A stretch of DNA of 29,280 nucleotides from JADLHS01 sp036274115 (GCA_036274115.1 DASUGI010000407.1:1-29280); one strand, 5' to 3'. Shown: positions 1 through 8,219, counted from the first letter of the stretch. Program-made: numbers and translations. The notes: generated by a model not told the origin, from the sequence alone.

Positions 1-1398
1 ATCCGCCCGCACACTTTGATAACTCACATTGTAGGCCAGCACGTTCGGGTCAGGCTCGCGATCCTGATTCTCACACGCCGCACGATAAACATCCGGCCAC
101 CAGTTGCGATGCTGCGTGAGACCCTGCGTGCGCCAGTTCTCCCAGTTCATCAGCACGCGTGACCAGCATTCGTCACCGTATTTCACCGCCTCCTGCGCGT
201 TGCTGAAGTCCTTGAGATACCAATCGCGACCGATGCGAGCGTGTAACACCTCATCAGCCCAGTCGTAATCCTGAAACAACGCCGCGAGTGGATTGTTTGC
301 CGCCTGCGCAACCTCCCACTCGAATCGCTTACCGGTCTTCGGCATCAACCCTTGCTCGATAAAATAGAGCACCGCATGACGCTCAATGGGTTTGAGTTGC
401 GTGTTGAGGGCCAGCGACCACGTGTAGTTCACCATGACCTTGCCAGGCCAGTCGATGCTCTGACTCGCGAAACCCACTTCGCCCATCATCGCGTGTCGCG
501 CCTCATCCCAAAGCTGGCGCGTCATGTCGCGGTAATAATTCCACGGTTTGTCCGGCGTCTCAGTGATGATGCTGGCCATCATCTCGGGCACGTCAATTTC
601 CCGGAGGCGTTTGTAGAACATCATCAAAACCTTCGGCTCCGGCGGAAATTTTTCATCGTAGAGAAACACTTCAGCGTTGACCGCCATGTTGTAGGGATCG
701 GGAAAGCGGGCATCGCGTTTGGGCACACCGTCGTATTTGAATGGCTTGGCAGAATATTGGCGTGAAACGGCTTTACCGCTGGGAGTCTGCGTTCCATCCA
801 ATTCGCCCGCTGCCATCAGGCAATCATCCAGCAGTCCCAGCCAGCCGGCGCAACGTTCGCGCGCGCTGCGATCCACCAATCCGGCAATGCAGCGTGCGCC
901 GAACTCCACCATGTCCCCGATCTCCAGCAGCGCGAACCGGCAAATCCGCACGGATGGCGCATCCACCAGCGGATTCGTATCAGCCTGATGCTGCTCCAAA
1001 GCCTGCTCCAGCATCGGGAGCGCTCGTTCGTAAAGTCCCAGCAACAATTCCTCCGTCGTGGGTGCGCCCAGAATTTCATCAAAGAAAATTTCCAGGTTCG
1101 CGTCGGGCACTTGCTCCAGGCCCAGCGGCGGCTCGCGCATTTCGCCAACGCGCTTGCGCAGTGCCGTCACATGTTCGGCGCACAGGTGCGCGTGCAGACT
1201 GAAGCCCATTTTCAGCTCATACATTGGCTCGGCGGTCAGGCGTGCGACAAGAATCTGGTGCAAGCGCTTGAAGGCATAGTGGTAGCGCTTGAGCCGGCGA
1301 ACACATTCTTCGACGGACAGCCCGGGTTTCATCGCATCGGACATCGAACAAAGTCCGGCGAGCGGCGTCAGATGTGGAAGCTTTGAGGCAGCATTCAT
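1..1398 (-). CDS. ferritin-like diiron protein, 5' part (runs off left edge)
   Basis: An open frame without a stop runs from an ATG at 1398 to the window edge, giving at least 466 residues. The second half has the ligand pattern of a four-helix diiron carboxylate protein: Glu272 as a candidate helix-A ligand, EARH at 299-302, Glu339 in the segment IERHAV, and EVLH at 383-386. Two ExxH motifs plus two isolated glutamates are the classic ferritin-like/R2-like set. The first ~200 residues are also helical, with a segment RRLKRYHYAFKRLH near 35-48, and may be a second, degenerate bundle. There is no signal peptide, so it is probably cytoplasmic. It is divergent from a molybdenum hydroxylase operon. 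The frame and motifs are seen directly; the diiron role follows from the motif; whether it is an oxygenase, an oxidase or a structural protein cannot be said. Confidence 0.72.
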   Translation of the reverse strand, partial: MNAASKLPHLTPLAGLCSMSDAMKPGLSVEECVRRLKRYHYAFKRLHQILVARLTAEPMYELKMGFSLHAHLCAEHVTALRKRVGEMREPPLGLEQVPDANLEIFFDEILGAPTTEELLLGLYERALPMLEQALEQHQADTNPLVDAPSVRICRFALLEIGDMVEFGARCIAGLVDRSARERCAGWLGLLDDCLMAAGELDGTQTPSGKAVSRQYSAKPFKYDGVPKRDARFPDPYNMAVNAEVFLYDEKFPPEPKVLMMFYKRLREIDVPEMMASIITETPDKPWNYYRDMTRQLWDEARHAMMGEVGFASQSIDWPGKVMVNYTWSLALNTQLKPIERHAVLYFIEQGLMPKTGKRFEWEVAQAANNPLAALFQDYDWADEVLHARIGRDWYLKDFSNAQEAVKYGDECWSRVLMNWENWRTQGLTQHRNWWPDVYRAACENQDREPDPNVLAYNVSYQSVRAD

Positions 1399-1438
1399 AC
1401 AAGATTGTTGCGGCAAGCTACCCTCGAGATGCAAGCCT

Positions 1439-1456
1439 TCGAGAAATTTTTCTCGA
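1439..1456. promoter_or_regulatory. perfect palindrome between divergent genes, candidate operator
   Basis: TCGAGAAATTTTTCTCGA has two perfect 7-nt arms (TCGAGAA and TTCTCGA) around a 4-nt ATTT centre. It sits in the 118-bp divergent gap between the diiron protein (start 1398) and the molybdenum hydroxylase operon (start 1517). A dimeric repressor or activator site controlling both directions is the simplest reading. No clear -35/-10 pair was found nearby, and an RNA hairpin is an alternative. Confidence 0.4.
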
Positions 1457-1506
1457 CAGCTCGCCACGATGGGATTCTTGTAGATTCGTCAGCCAGATAT
1501 CGGTAT

Positions 1507-1510
1507 GGAG
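1507..1510 (+). promoter_or_regulatory. ribosome binding site GGAG deciding the start at 1517
   Basis: GGAG lies six bases before the ATG at 1517, whereas the upstream in-frame ATG at 1505 has nothing resembling a Shine-Dalgarno before it. The protein family also begins close to the residues encoded from 1517, so this site favours the shorter start. Confidence 0.5.
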
Positions 1511-1516
1511 CAAACC

Positions 1517-1975
1517 ATGGCCTTCACTTTGAACGGGCAAAAGCAGTCCGTGACCACCGCGCCGGACCGTCCGTTGCTGGAGATTCTTCGCGAAGACCTC
1601 GATTTGACCGGGACGAAATACGGCTGCGGCGAAGCGCAATGCGGCGCTTGCACCGTGTTGGTGGACGGCGTTCCGATTCGTTCCTGCGTGACCAACATAG
1701 CCGCGGTTGCCGGCAAGAAACTCACGACGATTGAAGGCTTGTCAACGAATGGGAAGTTGCATCCGGTGCAGGAAGCGTTTCTCGCTGAGCAGGCCTATCA
1801 ATGCGGGTATTGCATTCCGGGAATGATTGTGGAACTGGCGGGATTGATCGAACAGCGCCCCGCCTTTAGCGCGGACGAAGTGCTCAAGCGCATGAACGGA
1901 CATCTCTGCCGCTGCTGCGGATACCCGAACATCGTGAAGGCGATCCAACGTGCCACGGCACAAGCGCGAAAATGA
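1517..1975 (+). CDS. (2Fe-2S)-binding small subunit of xanthine oxidase-family molybdenum hydroxylase (IorA-like)
   Basis: This 152-residue protein carries the two [2Fe-2S] clusters that move electrons away from the molybdenum centre in isoquinoline 1-oxidoreductase-type enzymes. The N-terminal plant-ferredoxin-like cluster is bound by Cys37, Cys42, Cys45 and Cys57 (motif YGCGEAQCGAC). The second, helical-bundle cluster is bound by Cys96, Cys99, Cys131 and Cys133 (motifs QCGYC and CRCCGYPNI, with one extra Cys). Length is normal for the family. The stop overlaps the next start in ATGA at 1972-1975, so translation is probably coupled to the large subunit. An ATG at 1505 would add four residues but has no ribosome binding site. 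It has no signal peptide and would be exported, if at all, with its Tat-bearing partner. The real substrate is unknown. Confidence 0.93.
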   Translation: MAFTLNGQKQSVTTAPDRPLLEILREDLDLTGTKYGCGEAQCGACTVLVDGVPIRSCVTNIAAVAGKKLTTIEGLSTNGKLHPVQEAFLAEQAYQCGYCIPGMIVELAGLIEQRPAFSADEVLKRMNGHLCRCCGYPNIVKAIQRATAQARK

Positions 1976-4128
1976 TTATGTCCGACGACGCGCTCAACAC
2001 TCCCTTGCCCGAGGATGTCGATCAGATTATCGAGCCGGTGGAGTTCGATTTCGGGTTGAAGCGACGCACGTTCGTGCAACTGGTTGCGACGGGGCTTGCC
2101 ATTCTCAGTGCCCCAATGCCGTCGCTCGCCCAGCAGCGCGGGGGGCAACGCGGTGGTTCGCAACTTCGCAACCTTTGGGAACGCGTCCACATCGGCGCGG
2201 ACGGCATGGTGACGCTGCTCTGTGGCAAAGTGGAAGTCGGGCAAGGCTCGCGCGCGGAATTTACCCAGGCCGCTGCCGAGGAACTTCGCGTGCCCGCAAG
2301 TCAAGTGCAGGTCACAATGTCCGATACCGGGCTCACGCCCAATGACGGCAACACCGCGGGCAGCGGCTCGACCCCGCGCACCGTGCCGGCCATCCGTAAT
2401 GCCTGTGCGGCCGCGCGCGAAGCCTTGTTGGACCTGGCCGCAAAGCGCTGGAGCGTGGAACGACCGGCCGTCGATTTACGAGAGGGCAAATTCATTCACG
2501 CTGATTCCAGGCGCACGCTGACGTTTGCTGAACTCGCGCAGGATGATGAAGTCAAGAAACTGCTCGAACAAACCACCGCATCGAACCCGAAGTTGACAGC
2601 TGTTGGCGACTGGAAAGTTCTCGGCACGTCCGTTGCCCGCCCGAACGCAGGCGACTTGATCACCGGCACGCATCGCTATCCTTCCGACATCAAGCGGCCC
2701 GGGATGTTGCGCGGAAAAGTTCTCCGCCCGCCATCGTACGGCGCGAAACTCATTTCCATTGACCTGACGCCTGCGAAACAAATGAAAGACGTCGTAGCGG
2801 TTCAGGATGGTGATTTCGTCGGAGTTGCAGCCCCAACAACCCATCAGGCGCAACAAGCGCTCGCGGCGATTGCGAAGACCGCGGAGTGGGAGCCGGCGCC
2901 ACATCCTTCGAGCAAGGAGGTTTACAATCACCTGCGCGAACGTGCGCAGGGTGGCGTGCCGAAGAATGGTTTCACGGAAGAACTCGCCACCGCATCAAAA
3001 ACTCTGCGCGCCAACTACAACACTGCTTACATCCAGCACGCGCCAATGGAAACACGTGCGGCAGTGGCGGAGTGGCAAGACGGGCAACTGACAGTTTGGA
3101 GCGGAACGCAGAATCCCTTTGGACACAAAGGCGAACTCGTGCGGGCGTTCCGGATGGCTGAAGACAAAGTGCGAGTGATTGTGCCCGACACGGGCGGCGG
3201 GTTTGGCGGGAAGCACACGGGTGAAGTTTCCGTTGAGGCCGCGCGATTGGCCAAAGCCGCTGGCAAGCCGGTTTCGCTCAAGTGGACGCGCGCTGAGGAA
3301 TTCACCTGGGCGGTGTTCCGTCCGGCAGCAGTGATTGACGCAGAAGCCACTCTCGACGGGCAAGGCAAGTTGACCTCGTGGTTTTTCATTAACATCAATG
3401 CCGGGGGCTCGGCGGTGCAGTCGCCCTATCGCATTGGCAAGAGCACTTCGCGTTCGGTGAATTCAGCGCCGCCCCTGCGGCACGGCTCCTATCGCGCGCT
3501 CGCCTCCACTGCCAACAACTTCGCGCGCGAATGCTTCATGGATGAACTGGCCGCGGCCGCAAACGCCGACCCACTGGATTTCCGGCTGGCTCATTTGGAG
3601 AACGGACGACTGCGTGATGTGTTGGAGGCTGCCGCCAAGCGATTCAACTGGCGCGAACGCGTGAAGCAAAAGAGTCGCAACCGGGCTGTTGGACTGGCCT
3701 GCGGAACGGAGAAGGGGTCGTTCGTAGCTGCCTGCGTTGAAGTCGAATTGAATTACGAGCAGAAGAAAATCATCCCACGACTCGTCTGCGAAGTGTTCGA
3801 GTGCGGTGCGATCATTAATCCGGACAACTTAAGAGCGCAGGTCGAAGGCGCGATCATCATGGGCCTTGGCCCGGTGCTGACCGAGGCAATGCGATTCGAG
3901 AACGGGCGGATGCTCAACGCCAGCTTCAGCGAATATGAAGTGCCTCGATTTCGAGACGTGCCCGAACTGGACATTCACCTTCTGAATCGCACCGACCTTC
4001 CCTCTGCTGGCGGCGGCGAAACGCCGATTATCGGAGTTGCCCCCGCCATCGGTAACGCTGTGTTTCAAGCCACCGGTGTTCGCCTGCGCGACCTGCCGCT
4101 ACGTTTTCCGGAGACCAAGCGCTCATGA
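1972..4128 (+). CDS. molybdenum-binding large subunit of xanthine oxidase-family hydroxylase (IorB-like, Tat signal)
   Basis: This 718-residue catalytic subunit matches the single-chain molybdopterin cytosine dinucleotide subunits typified by isoquinoline 1-oxidoreductase beta. A twin-arginine signal lies near the N-terminus (KRRTFV at 30-35, a hydrophobic stretch to about 50, and likely cleavage after SLA near 53), so the complex should be folded in the cytoplasm and exported. The molybdenum-site motif GGGFGGK is at 408-414, and the C-terminal GGGETP contains Glu683, which aligns with the catalytic glutamate of the family. The gene overlaps its small subunit by four bases and the downstream cytidylyltransferase by four bases. 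No cytochrome c electron acceptor gene follows, unlike many related operons. Aldehydes or N-heterocycles are the usual substrates, but none can be assigned. Confidence 0.92.
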   Translation: MIMSDDALNTPLPEDVDQIIEPVEFDFGLKRRTFVQLVATGLAILSAPMPSLAQQRGGQRGGSQLRNLWERVHIGADGMVTLLCGKVEVGQGSRAEFTQAAAEELRVPASQVQVTMSDTGLTPNDGNTAGSGSTPRTVPAIRNACAAAREALLDLAAKRWSVERPAVDLREGKFIHADSRRTLTFAELAQDDEVKKLLEQTTASNPKLTAVGDWKVLGTSVARPNAGDLITGTHRYPSDIKRPGMLRGKVLRPPSYGAKLISIDLTPAKQMKDVVAVQDGDFVGVAAPTTHQAQQALAAIAKTAEWEPAPHPSSKEVYNHLRERAQGGVPKNGFTEELATASKTLRANYNTAYIQHAPMETRAAVAEWQDGQLTVWSGTQNPFGHKGELVRAFRMAEDKVRVIVPDTGGGFGGKHTGEVSVEAARLAKAAGKPVSLKWTRAEEFTWAVFRPAAVIDAEATLDGQGKLTSWFFININAGGSAVQSPYRIGKSTSRSVNSAPPLRHGSYRALASTANNFARECFMDELAAAANADPLDFRLAHLENGRLRDVLEAAAKRFNWRERVKQKSRNRAVGLACGTEKGSFVAACVEVELNYEQKKIIPRLVCEVFECGAIINPDNLRAQVEGAIIMGLGPVLTEAMRFENGRMLNASFSEYEVPRFRDVPELDIHLLNRTDLPSAGGGETPIIGVAPAIGNAVFQATGVRLRDLPLRFPETKRS

Positions 4129-4742
4129 TCGGTGCGGTTGTTTTGGCTGCGGGGCGTTCGGAGCGAATGGGCACACAAAAACTCCTCCTGCCGCTTGGTG
4201 GCAAACCTATCATCACGCGCGTGGTTGATGAATTATCGGCCAGCCAGGTCGATGAAATCATTGTTGTTGTCGGAAGAGACGGCGAGCGGCTGCGCGAGAA
4301 GCTGGCTGGCAAGCGCGTTCGAGTGGTGGAGAACGTTGCGACCGACAGCGATATGCTGCGCTCACTGCGTTGTGCCTTGCAGGCGTTGCCGCGGACTTGC
4401 GAGGCGGCCGTCGTCGCGCTGGGAGATCAGCCCGGCATTACCCACGCGTTGGTGGATGAACTGATTCGATGCTTTCATCGCGGTGAGTCAAAGATCGTCC
4501 TGCCGAGTTGCCAGGGGCATCGCGGCCATCCCGTTCTATTAGGCGCCCACTACTTCGACGAAATCATCTCGAACCACACTGCGACTGGATTGCGCGGTTT
4601 TCTGGACGCACACTCGAAGGAGGTACTCCGCGTCGCAGTATCTGAAGTCACAGCCATGGAAGATGTGGACACGCCCGCGGACTACCAGCGACAGAAAAGG
4701 TTGTTCGAGCCAGGTTATGCTGAGACGGTTTCACTGCCGTGA
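4125..4742 (+). CDS. mocA: molybdenum cofactor cytidylyltransferase (MocA family)
   Basis: The 205-residue protein is a MobA/MocA-type nucleotidyltransferase. It starts with the nucleotide-binding signature LAAGRSERMGTQK at about 7-19. It also has the GDQPGI acidic motif, the segment GHRGHPVLLG and a C-terminal DVDTPADY, all typical of enzymes that join CTP to molybdopterin. Its start overlaps the stop of the large hydroxylase subunit (ATGA at 4125-4128), so the operon makes both the apoenzyme and the last step of its MCD cofactor. The choice of CTP rather than GTP is inferred from this neighbourhood. Its last 28 bases overlap the end of the convergent kinase-like gene. Confidence 0.88.
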   Translation: MIGAVVLAAGRSERMGTQKLLLPLGGKPIITRVVDELSASQVDEIIVVVGRDGERLREKLAGKRVRVVENVATDSDMLRSLRCALQALPRTCEAAVVALGDQPGITHALVDELIRCFHRGESKIVLPSCQGHRGHPVLLGAHYFDEIISNHTATGLRGFLDAHSKEVLRVAVSEVTAMEDVDTPADYQRQKRLFEPGYAETVSLP

Positions 4743-6199
4743 CCAATCAGGTTCAGCAGGCGTTCGGCGGCGCTGTCCCACGAGGTGGGGTGCGGCACAA
4801 TTGTTTGTGAGCGGGTGGAACGGCGAACAATCTCCCGACCCTCCGGGAGCGACTTGATATGTCCCAACGCGATTGCCTGGAGCAGCGCGTTACCGGTCGC
4901 CGCAGCATCCGGCGAGGCCAGGGTCACGGGAAGCTGGAGCGCATTCGCGATGAAATTGTTCAGCAATGGGTTTTCGTCGGCCCCCAACAGATAAAGGCGT
5001 TGGAAGCGGCGTCCGGTCAGCACTTCGAGTTCGGCTACCGTCTTGCGATAATGCAACGCGAGGCTCTCCAGGACACAGCGGTAGATGTGTCCGGGCTTGC
5101 GCGGAATTTCCTGGCCGGTTTCGCGGCAATAGGCCTGAACTTTCAGCGGCATATCGCCGGGCTCGGAAAAGCACGGTTCGTCCGGATTGATGAGTGATTC
5201 AAACGGCGGCGCAGTGGTGGCCAGGTGTGGCAACAAATTCTCGGAGACGTCCCGGTCCTGTTGCGCCCAGTAGCGCTTGCACTCGCTCAGGATGAACAGA
5301 CCCGCGGTGCGACGATAAAAATTAGTCGTGCCATCCACGCACAGTTCATTCGAGTAATTCAACTTGCGCGTGACTTCATTGATCAAGGGCGAAGGCAACT
5401 CGGCGCCGACGATGGTGTCTTCACCGACATGGAGGTACGCCCAGTCCTGCCCCGGTTCGAGCGGTAATCCCGCCAGAGTCGCCGAAGGTTGATGCGAACA
5501 ACTCGCCAGGATGTGGACGGCTTCCAGTCGCGTGTCCTTCGCAATCTCGGGACGCAATTGGCCTAACTTCGACCCGGAGTTGGCCACCAGGGGGAACAAT
5601 TCGCGACGCAGGTCCAGTTCGCGAATCAAGTGATTGGACCAGCGCCGGGAAACCGGATTGAACATCTGGGTGGCGCTGGCCGAGCACATCTCGACCGAGG
5701 GCACGCCCGAGAGGATGTAATTGAACGCGTCGGCCATCGGCAACAAGCAGTGGGCTTTCCTGACGCGCCGGCTTTCGGCGGCGAGCTGCGAAAGCGTTGA
5801 AGCGGGCACAACCGGACAACCGGTTTCGCTGTAGATGTAGGCCGCTCCGCCGGAAACTTTTGACTGCACCCGCCTGGCGCCGTCCACACCGCGTGGGTCG
5901 GCGTAATGAAATGCGGGTGACAACAACGAGCCGTCGGAAGCAAAAAGCAGATAGTCTGAAGGCCACGCCGTGCAGCTGATGCTTTGCACGTTCGCCTCTT
6001 GTTGGCCCAAATCGCGCAAACCGAGAAGGACTTCCTGGTGCAGCCTGGCGATATCCCAGCTGAGCGAACCCTTTTCCTGAACCGGCGTATTGGCAAACCG
6101 GCGCACTTCGCCCACCACCAGCGTGCCGTTCTGCAACGTGCCGAGCATGATGCGGCCAACACGCGTCCCCAAATCACAAGCGACGTATAGCTTCTCCAT
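4715..6199 (-). CDS. FGGY carbohydrate kinase family, rhamnulokinase-like, probable pseudokinase
   Basis: The 494-residue protein has the length and overall plan of rhamnulokinase: N-terminal DLGTRVGR at 9-16, a VDGTTNFYRRTAGLFILSEC segment, the INPDEPCF region and a C-terminal TGNALLQAIALG. Key kinase motifs are changed. The HDTASA segment that holds the catalytic Asp in RhaB is HQPSAT here, with Gln237 in the Asp position. The family DTWGVD segment reads CTAWPSD, the phosphate-binding SGTWSL reads VGEDTI, and the VGGG nucleotide loop reads LLGADEN. The ATG at 6199 matches the family N-terminus; in-frame starts at 6235 (ATG) and 6253 (TTG) would add an unsupported leader. The frame is intact, so this is not a decaying gene. 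It may be a sugar-binding or regulatory protein, or a kinase with altered chemistry. Confidence 0.82.
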   Translation of the reverse strand: MEKLYVACDLGTRVGRIMLGTLQNGTLVVGEVRRFANTPVQEKGSLSWDIARLHQEVLLGLRDLGQQEANVQSISCTAWPSDYLLFASDGSLLSPAFHYADPRGVDGARRVQSKVSGGAAYIYSETGCPVVPASTLSQLAAESRRVRKAHCLLPMADAFNYILSGVPSVEMCSASATQMFNPVSRRWSNHLIRELDLRRELFPLVANSGSKLGQLRPEIAKDTRLEAVHILASCSHQPSATLAGLPLEPGQDWAYLHVGEDTIVGAELPSPLINEVTRKLNYSNELCVDGTTNFYRRTAGLFILSECKRYWAQQDRDVSENLLPHLATTAPPFESLINPDEPCFSEPGDMPLKVQAYCRETGQEIPRKPGHIYRCVLESLALHYRKTVAELEVLTGRRFQRLYLLGADENPLLNNFIANALQLPVTLASPDAAATGNALLQAIALGHIKSLPEGREIVRRSTRSQTIVPHPTSWDSAAERLLNLIGHGSETVSA

Positions 6200-6699
6200 A
6201 ATTGCCGAAACATTCCGCAGATGTCGTGCCCGCATGTCCGGCGGAAGAGACAATGTGAGAACCGACCATCAGCCCGGTCATCAAATTTCCGAGAGTGATG
6301 ATGCTCCGACCTCGCGAATTGTCCTGAAATCGGGCAACTGTGTTTCAATCACGGAAGTCTCCGCCGGTTTAAAGAACGCTCGCGGAACGTCAACGGGTCA
6401 AGCCCAGTCAGGCGTGTTTGCTAAATAGTGCGCTCCCTTAACGGGAGTGGCGTGCTGATTAACAGACCCAGCCGGATCAAGCGAAAAAGGAATGCGGCGC
6501 GGTGTAGTCGCAAAGATGAAGTGCGGGATGGGGCGACACACCGCAGTCATCGATTTTTCACGCGTTAGCAAACGAGCCTGGTGAAAGATCCGGGTTCGCG
6601 GAGTCTTCATTGGTCCGTCAAATGATAAAAAGCAGACGTTCGATGGTCAGTCTAATTCAAGGACCCATGAGAAGCCTGAGGATTGCCCTCCGGCCGGAA
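6200..6699. other. 500-bp intergenic region with one strong hairpin, no convincing gene
   Basis: No reading frame here has coding character that I trust. A 70-codon minus-strand frame (6398-6610) resembles no family I know and is rich in Arg, Pro and Thr. The region contains the 12-bp hairpin listed at 6499-6544 and a smaller CTCCC/GGGAG stem near 6432-6446. It must also contain the promoter of the kinase-like gene, which I could not locate. Confidence 0.5.
6499..6544. repeat. long inverted repeat / hairpin in the intergenic gap
   Basis: GCGGTGTAGTCGC (6499-6511) pairs with GCGACACACCGC (6533-6544) in a 12-bp stem with one bulged A and a 21-nt loop. No T-run follows on either strand, so it is not a standard terminator. 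It could be a REP-type palindrome, an RNA processing hairpin or part of a small RNA. No second copy was noticed in the window. Confidence 0.5.
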
Positions 6700-6921
6700 T
6701 TAATAACCTCGTTTAAGCAGCCAGTAAACCGCGGTCATCAAGGCGAGACACGTCAAAGACATCCAGAACCAGGAGCCGACCAGGCAGGAAACCGCGATCA
6801 TCACCAGACCGCCGATCATGGGAATCATGGCCTGTTGTTTCTTGCCATAGACGAAATAGCCCACACCGACCGAACCCCAGATCAACGAGGCGAAAAGGAA
6901 TTTGGCATCGAGCAAGTTCAC
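6700..6921 (-). CDS. small two-segment membrane protein, function unknown
   Basis: The 73-residue protein starts at GTG 6921 with MNLLDAKFLFASLIWGSVGV and contains two hydrophobic stretches, about 7-25 and 32-66, separated by the polar patch YGKKQQ. This pattern is familiar from short conserved proteins, sometimes labelled amino acid transport protein, but no function is established. The second stretch may be one long or two closely packed helices, and the C-terminus is basic (LLKRGY). On its strand TATAGT (6945 to 6940) is a possible -10 box about 20 bases before the start, with a poor -35. It is divergent from the Gfo/Idh/MocA oxidoreductase gene. Confidence 0.65.
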   Translation of the reverse strand: MNLLDAKFLFASLIWGSVGVGYFVYGKKQQAMIPMIGGLVMIAVSCLVGSWFWMSLTCLALMTAVYWLLKRGY

Positions 6922-7031
6922 CTTCGGCAGGTAAGCTGCACTATACCCGGGGCTTTGGCGAATATTCGTTCACGAAGGCTTCATCGAAAAATCGTCTGGG
7001 CAGGCGCATTCGCAAAGGTACACTTCGGCCC

Positions 7032-8183
7032 ATGCAACACGTTCGGATAGGTATTATCGGGTTGGGAAATATCGGCCGGTACCACGCTGATTATCTGCAG
7101 AACAAGAAAGTCGCGCGCTGCGAACTGACGGCGGTGTGCGACCCGGTGGCACCCTTGGATCGTTATCGTCCCCTCAAGACCTTTACTGATGGGGAGGCGC
7201 TCATCAAATCCGGCGAGGTGGATGCCGTGATCATTGCGACCCCGCATTTTCAACACACGACCCTCGGCATCGCGGCCTTGCAGGCGGGCGTTCATGCGAT
7301 GGTGGAAAAGCCGATTTCATCGCACAAGGCGGATGCGGAACGGCTCATCGCGGTGAGTCAGCAGCATCCCAAGGTGGTTTTTGCGGGCATGTTTCAGTTA
7401 CGGACCGAGCCACGCTACAAGAAAGTTCAGAAGCTGATTCAGGACGGCGATCTCGGTCAATTGGTCCGCGTGAACTGGATCAACACGGACTGGTATCGCA
7501 CGGAAGCGTATTATGCCAGTGGCGGTTGGCGGGCGACGTGGAAGGGCGAGGGCGGCGGCGTGTTGTTGAATCAGTGTTTGCACAATCTCGATACGCTGCA
7601 ATGGCTCTGTGGCATGCCCAATCAGGTGCGCGGCTTTTGCCAGCTTGGCCGTTTTCACCAGATTGAGGTCGAAGACAACGTGACCGCGTACCTGGAATGG
7701 TCGAATGGTGTGACGGGCGTTTTTGTGAGTTCCACCGGAGAAACTCCCGGCACGAATCGTTTTGAGATTTGTGGCACGAAAGGCCGGCTGGTGATGGAGA
7801 ACAGTCGGCTCTCGTTCACGCGCAACGAAGTGGACATGGTGGAGTTCAATGCGACGGCCCGGCAGGGATTTGCCAAACCGGATGTGTGGAACGTGGAGAT
7901 TCCGTTTGAGAACGCGGTGTTGCCGCACGCGACGATGGTGCAGAATTTTGTGAACGCAATCCTGGATGGCGAACCGTTGATCGCGCCGGGCGCGGAAGGA
8001 ATCCATTCGGTCGAGCTTGCCAATGTGATGGTTTATTCGTCGTTGCTGGGGCAAACGGTGACTCTGCCAATGAGTGGCGCCGACTGGGAAAAAAGATTGA
8101 ACCAATTGATTGGAGAGTCAAAACTGGAGAAGAAAGTAGTTCAAGTTGAGGCGGGGGATTTCGCACGCTCGTTCCGGCGATAG
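7032..8183 (+). CDS. Gfo/Idh/MocA family NAD(P)-dependent oxidoreductase
   Basis: The 383-residue protein has the standard two-domain plan. The N-terminal Rossmann fold carries the dinucleotide motif IGIIGLGNIGRYH (GxGxxG at 10-15), and the family lysine sits in MVEKPISS (Glu92-Lys93-Pro94). The C-terminal domain contains GGGVLLNQCLHNLD, where His184 is in the position of the family's catalytic histidine. Such enzymes oxidise or epimerise sugars and cyclitols with NAD(P). No signal peptide is present, so it should be cytoplasmic. It heads a run of plus-strand genes and, with the sugar isomerase-like protein at 8882, suggests carbohydrate processing. The substrate is not deducible. The start has a loose AAAGG about 13 bases upstream. 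Confidence 0.93.
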   Translation: MQHVRIGIIGLGNIGRYHADYLQNKKVARCELTAVCDPVAPLDRYRPLKTFTDGEALIKSGEVDAVIIATPHFQHTTLGIAALQAGVHAMVEKPISSHKADAERLIAVSQQHPKVVFAGMFQLRTEPRYKKVQKLIQDGDLGQLVRVNWINTDWYRTEAYYASGGWRATWKGEGGGVLLNQCLHNLDTLQWLCGMPNQVRGFCQLGRFHQIEVEDNVTAYLEWSNGVTGVFVSSTGETPGTNRFEICGTKGRLVMENSRLSFTRNEVDMVEFNATARQGFAKPDVWNVEIPFENAVLPHATMVQNFVNAILDGEPLIAPGAEGIHSVELANVMVYSSLLGQTVTLPMSGADWEKRLNQLIGESKLEKKVVQVEAGDFARSFRR

Positions 8184-8219
8184 GGCGGACCGGCAGGTTC
8201 AAAATCATAACCAACTAAT

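Noticed and set aside
352..1386. Several plus-strand reading frames across the first 1.4 kb
   Set aside because: They lie opposite the uninterrupted minus-strand frame with the diiron motifs and have low-complexity, Arg/Pro-rich products without family character.
6398..6610. 70-codon minus-strand frame in the intergenic gap
   Set aside because: No recognisable family, biased composition and a strong hairpin inside it; not enough to call a gene.
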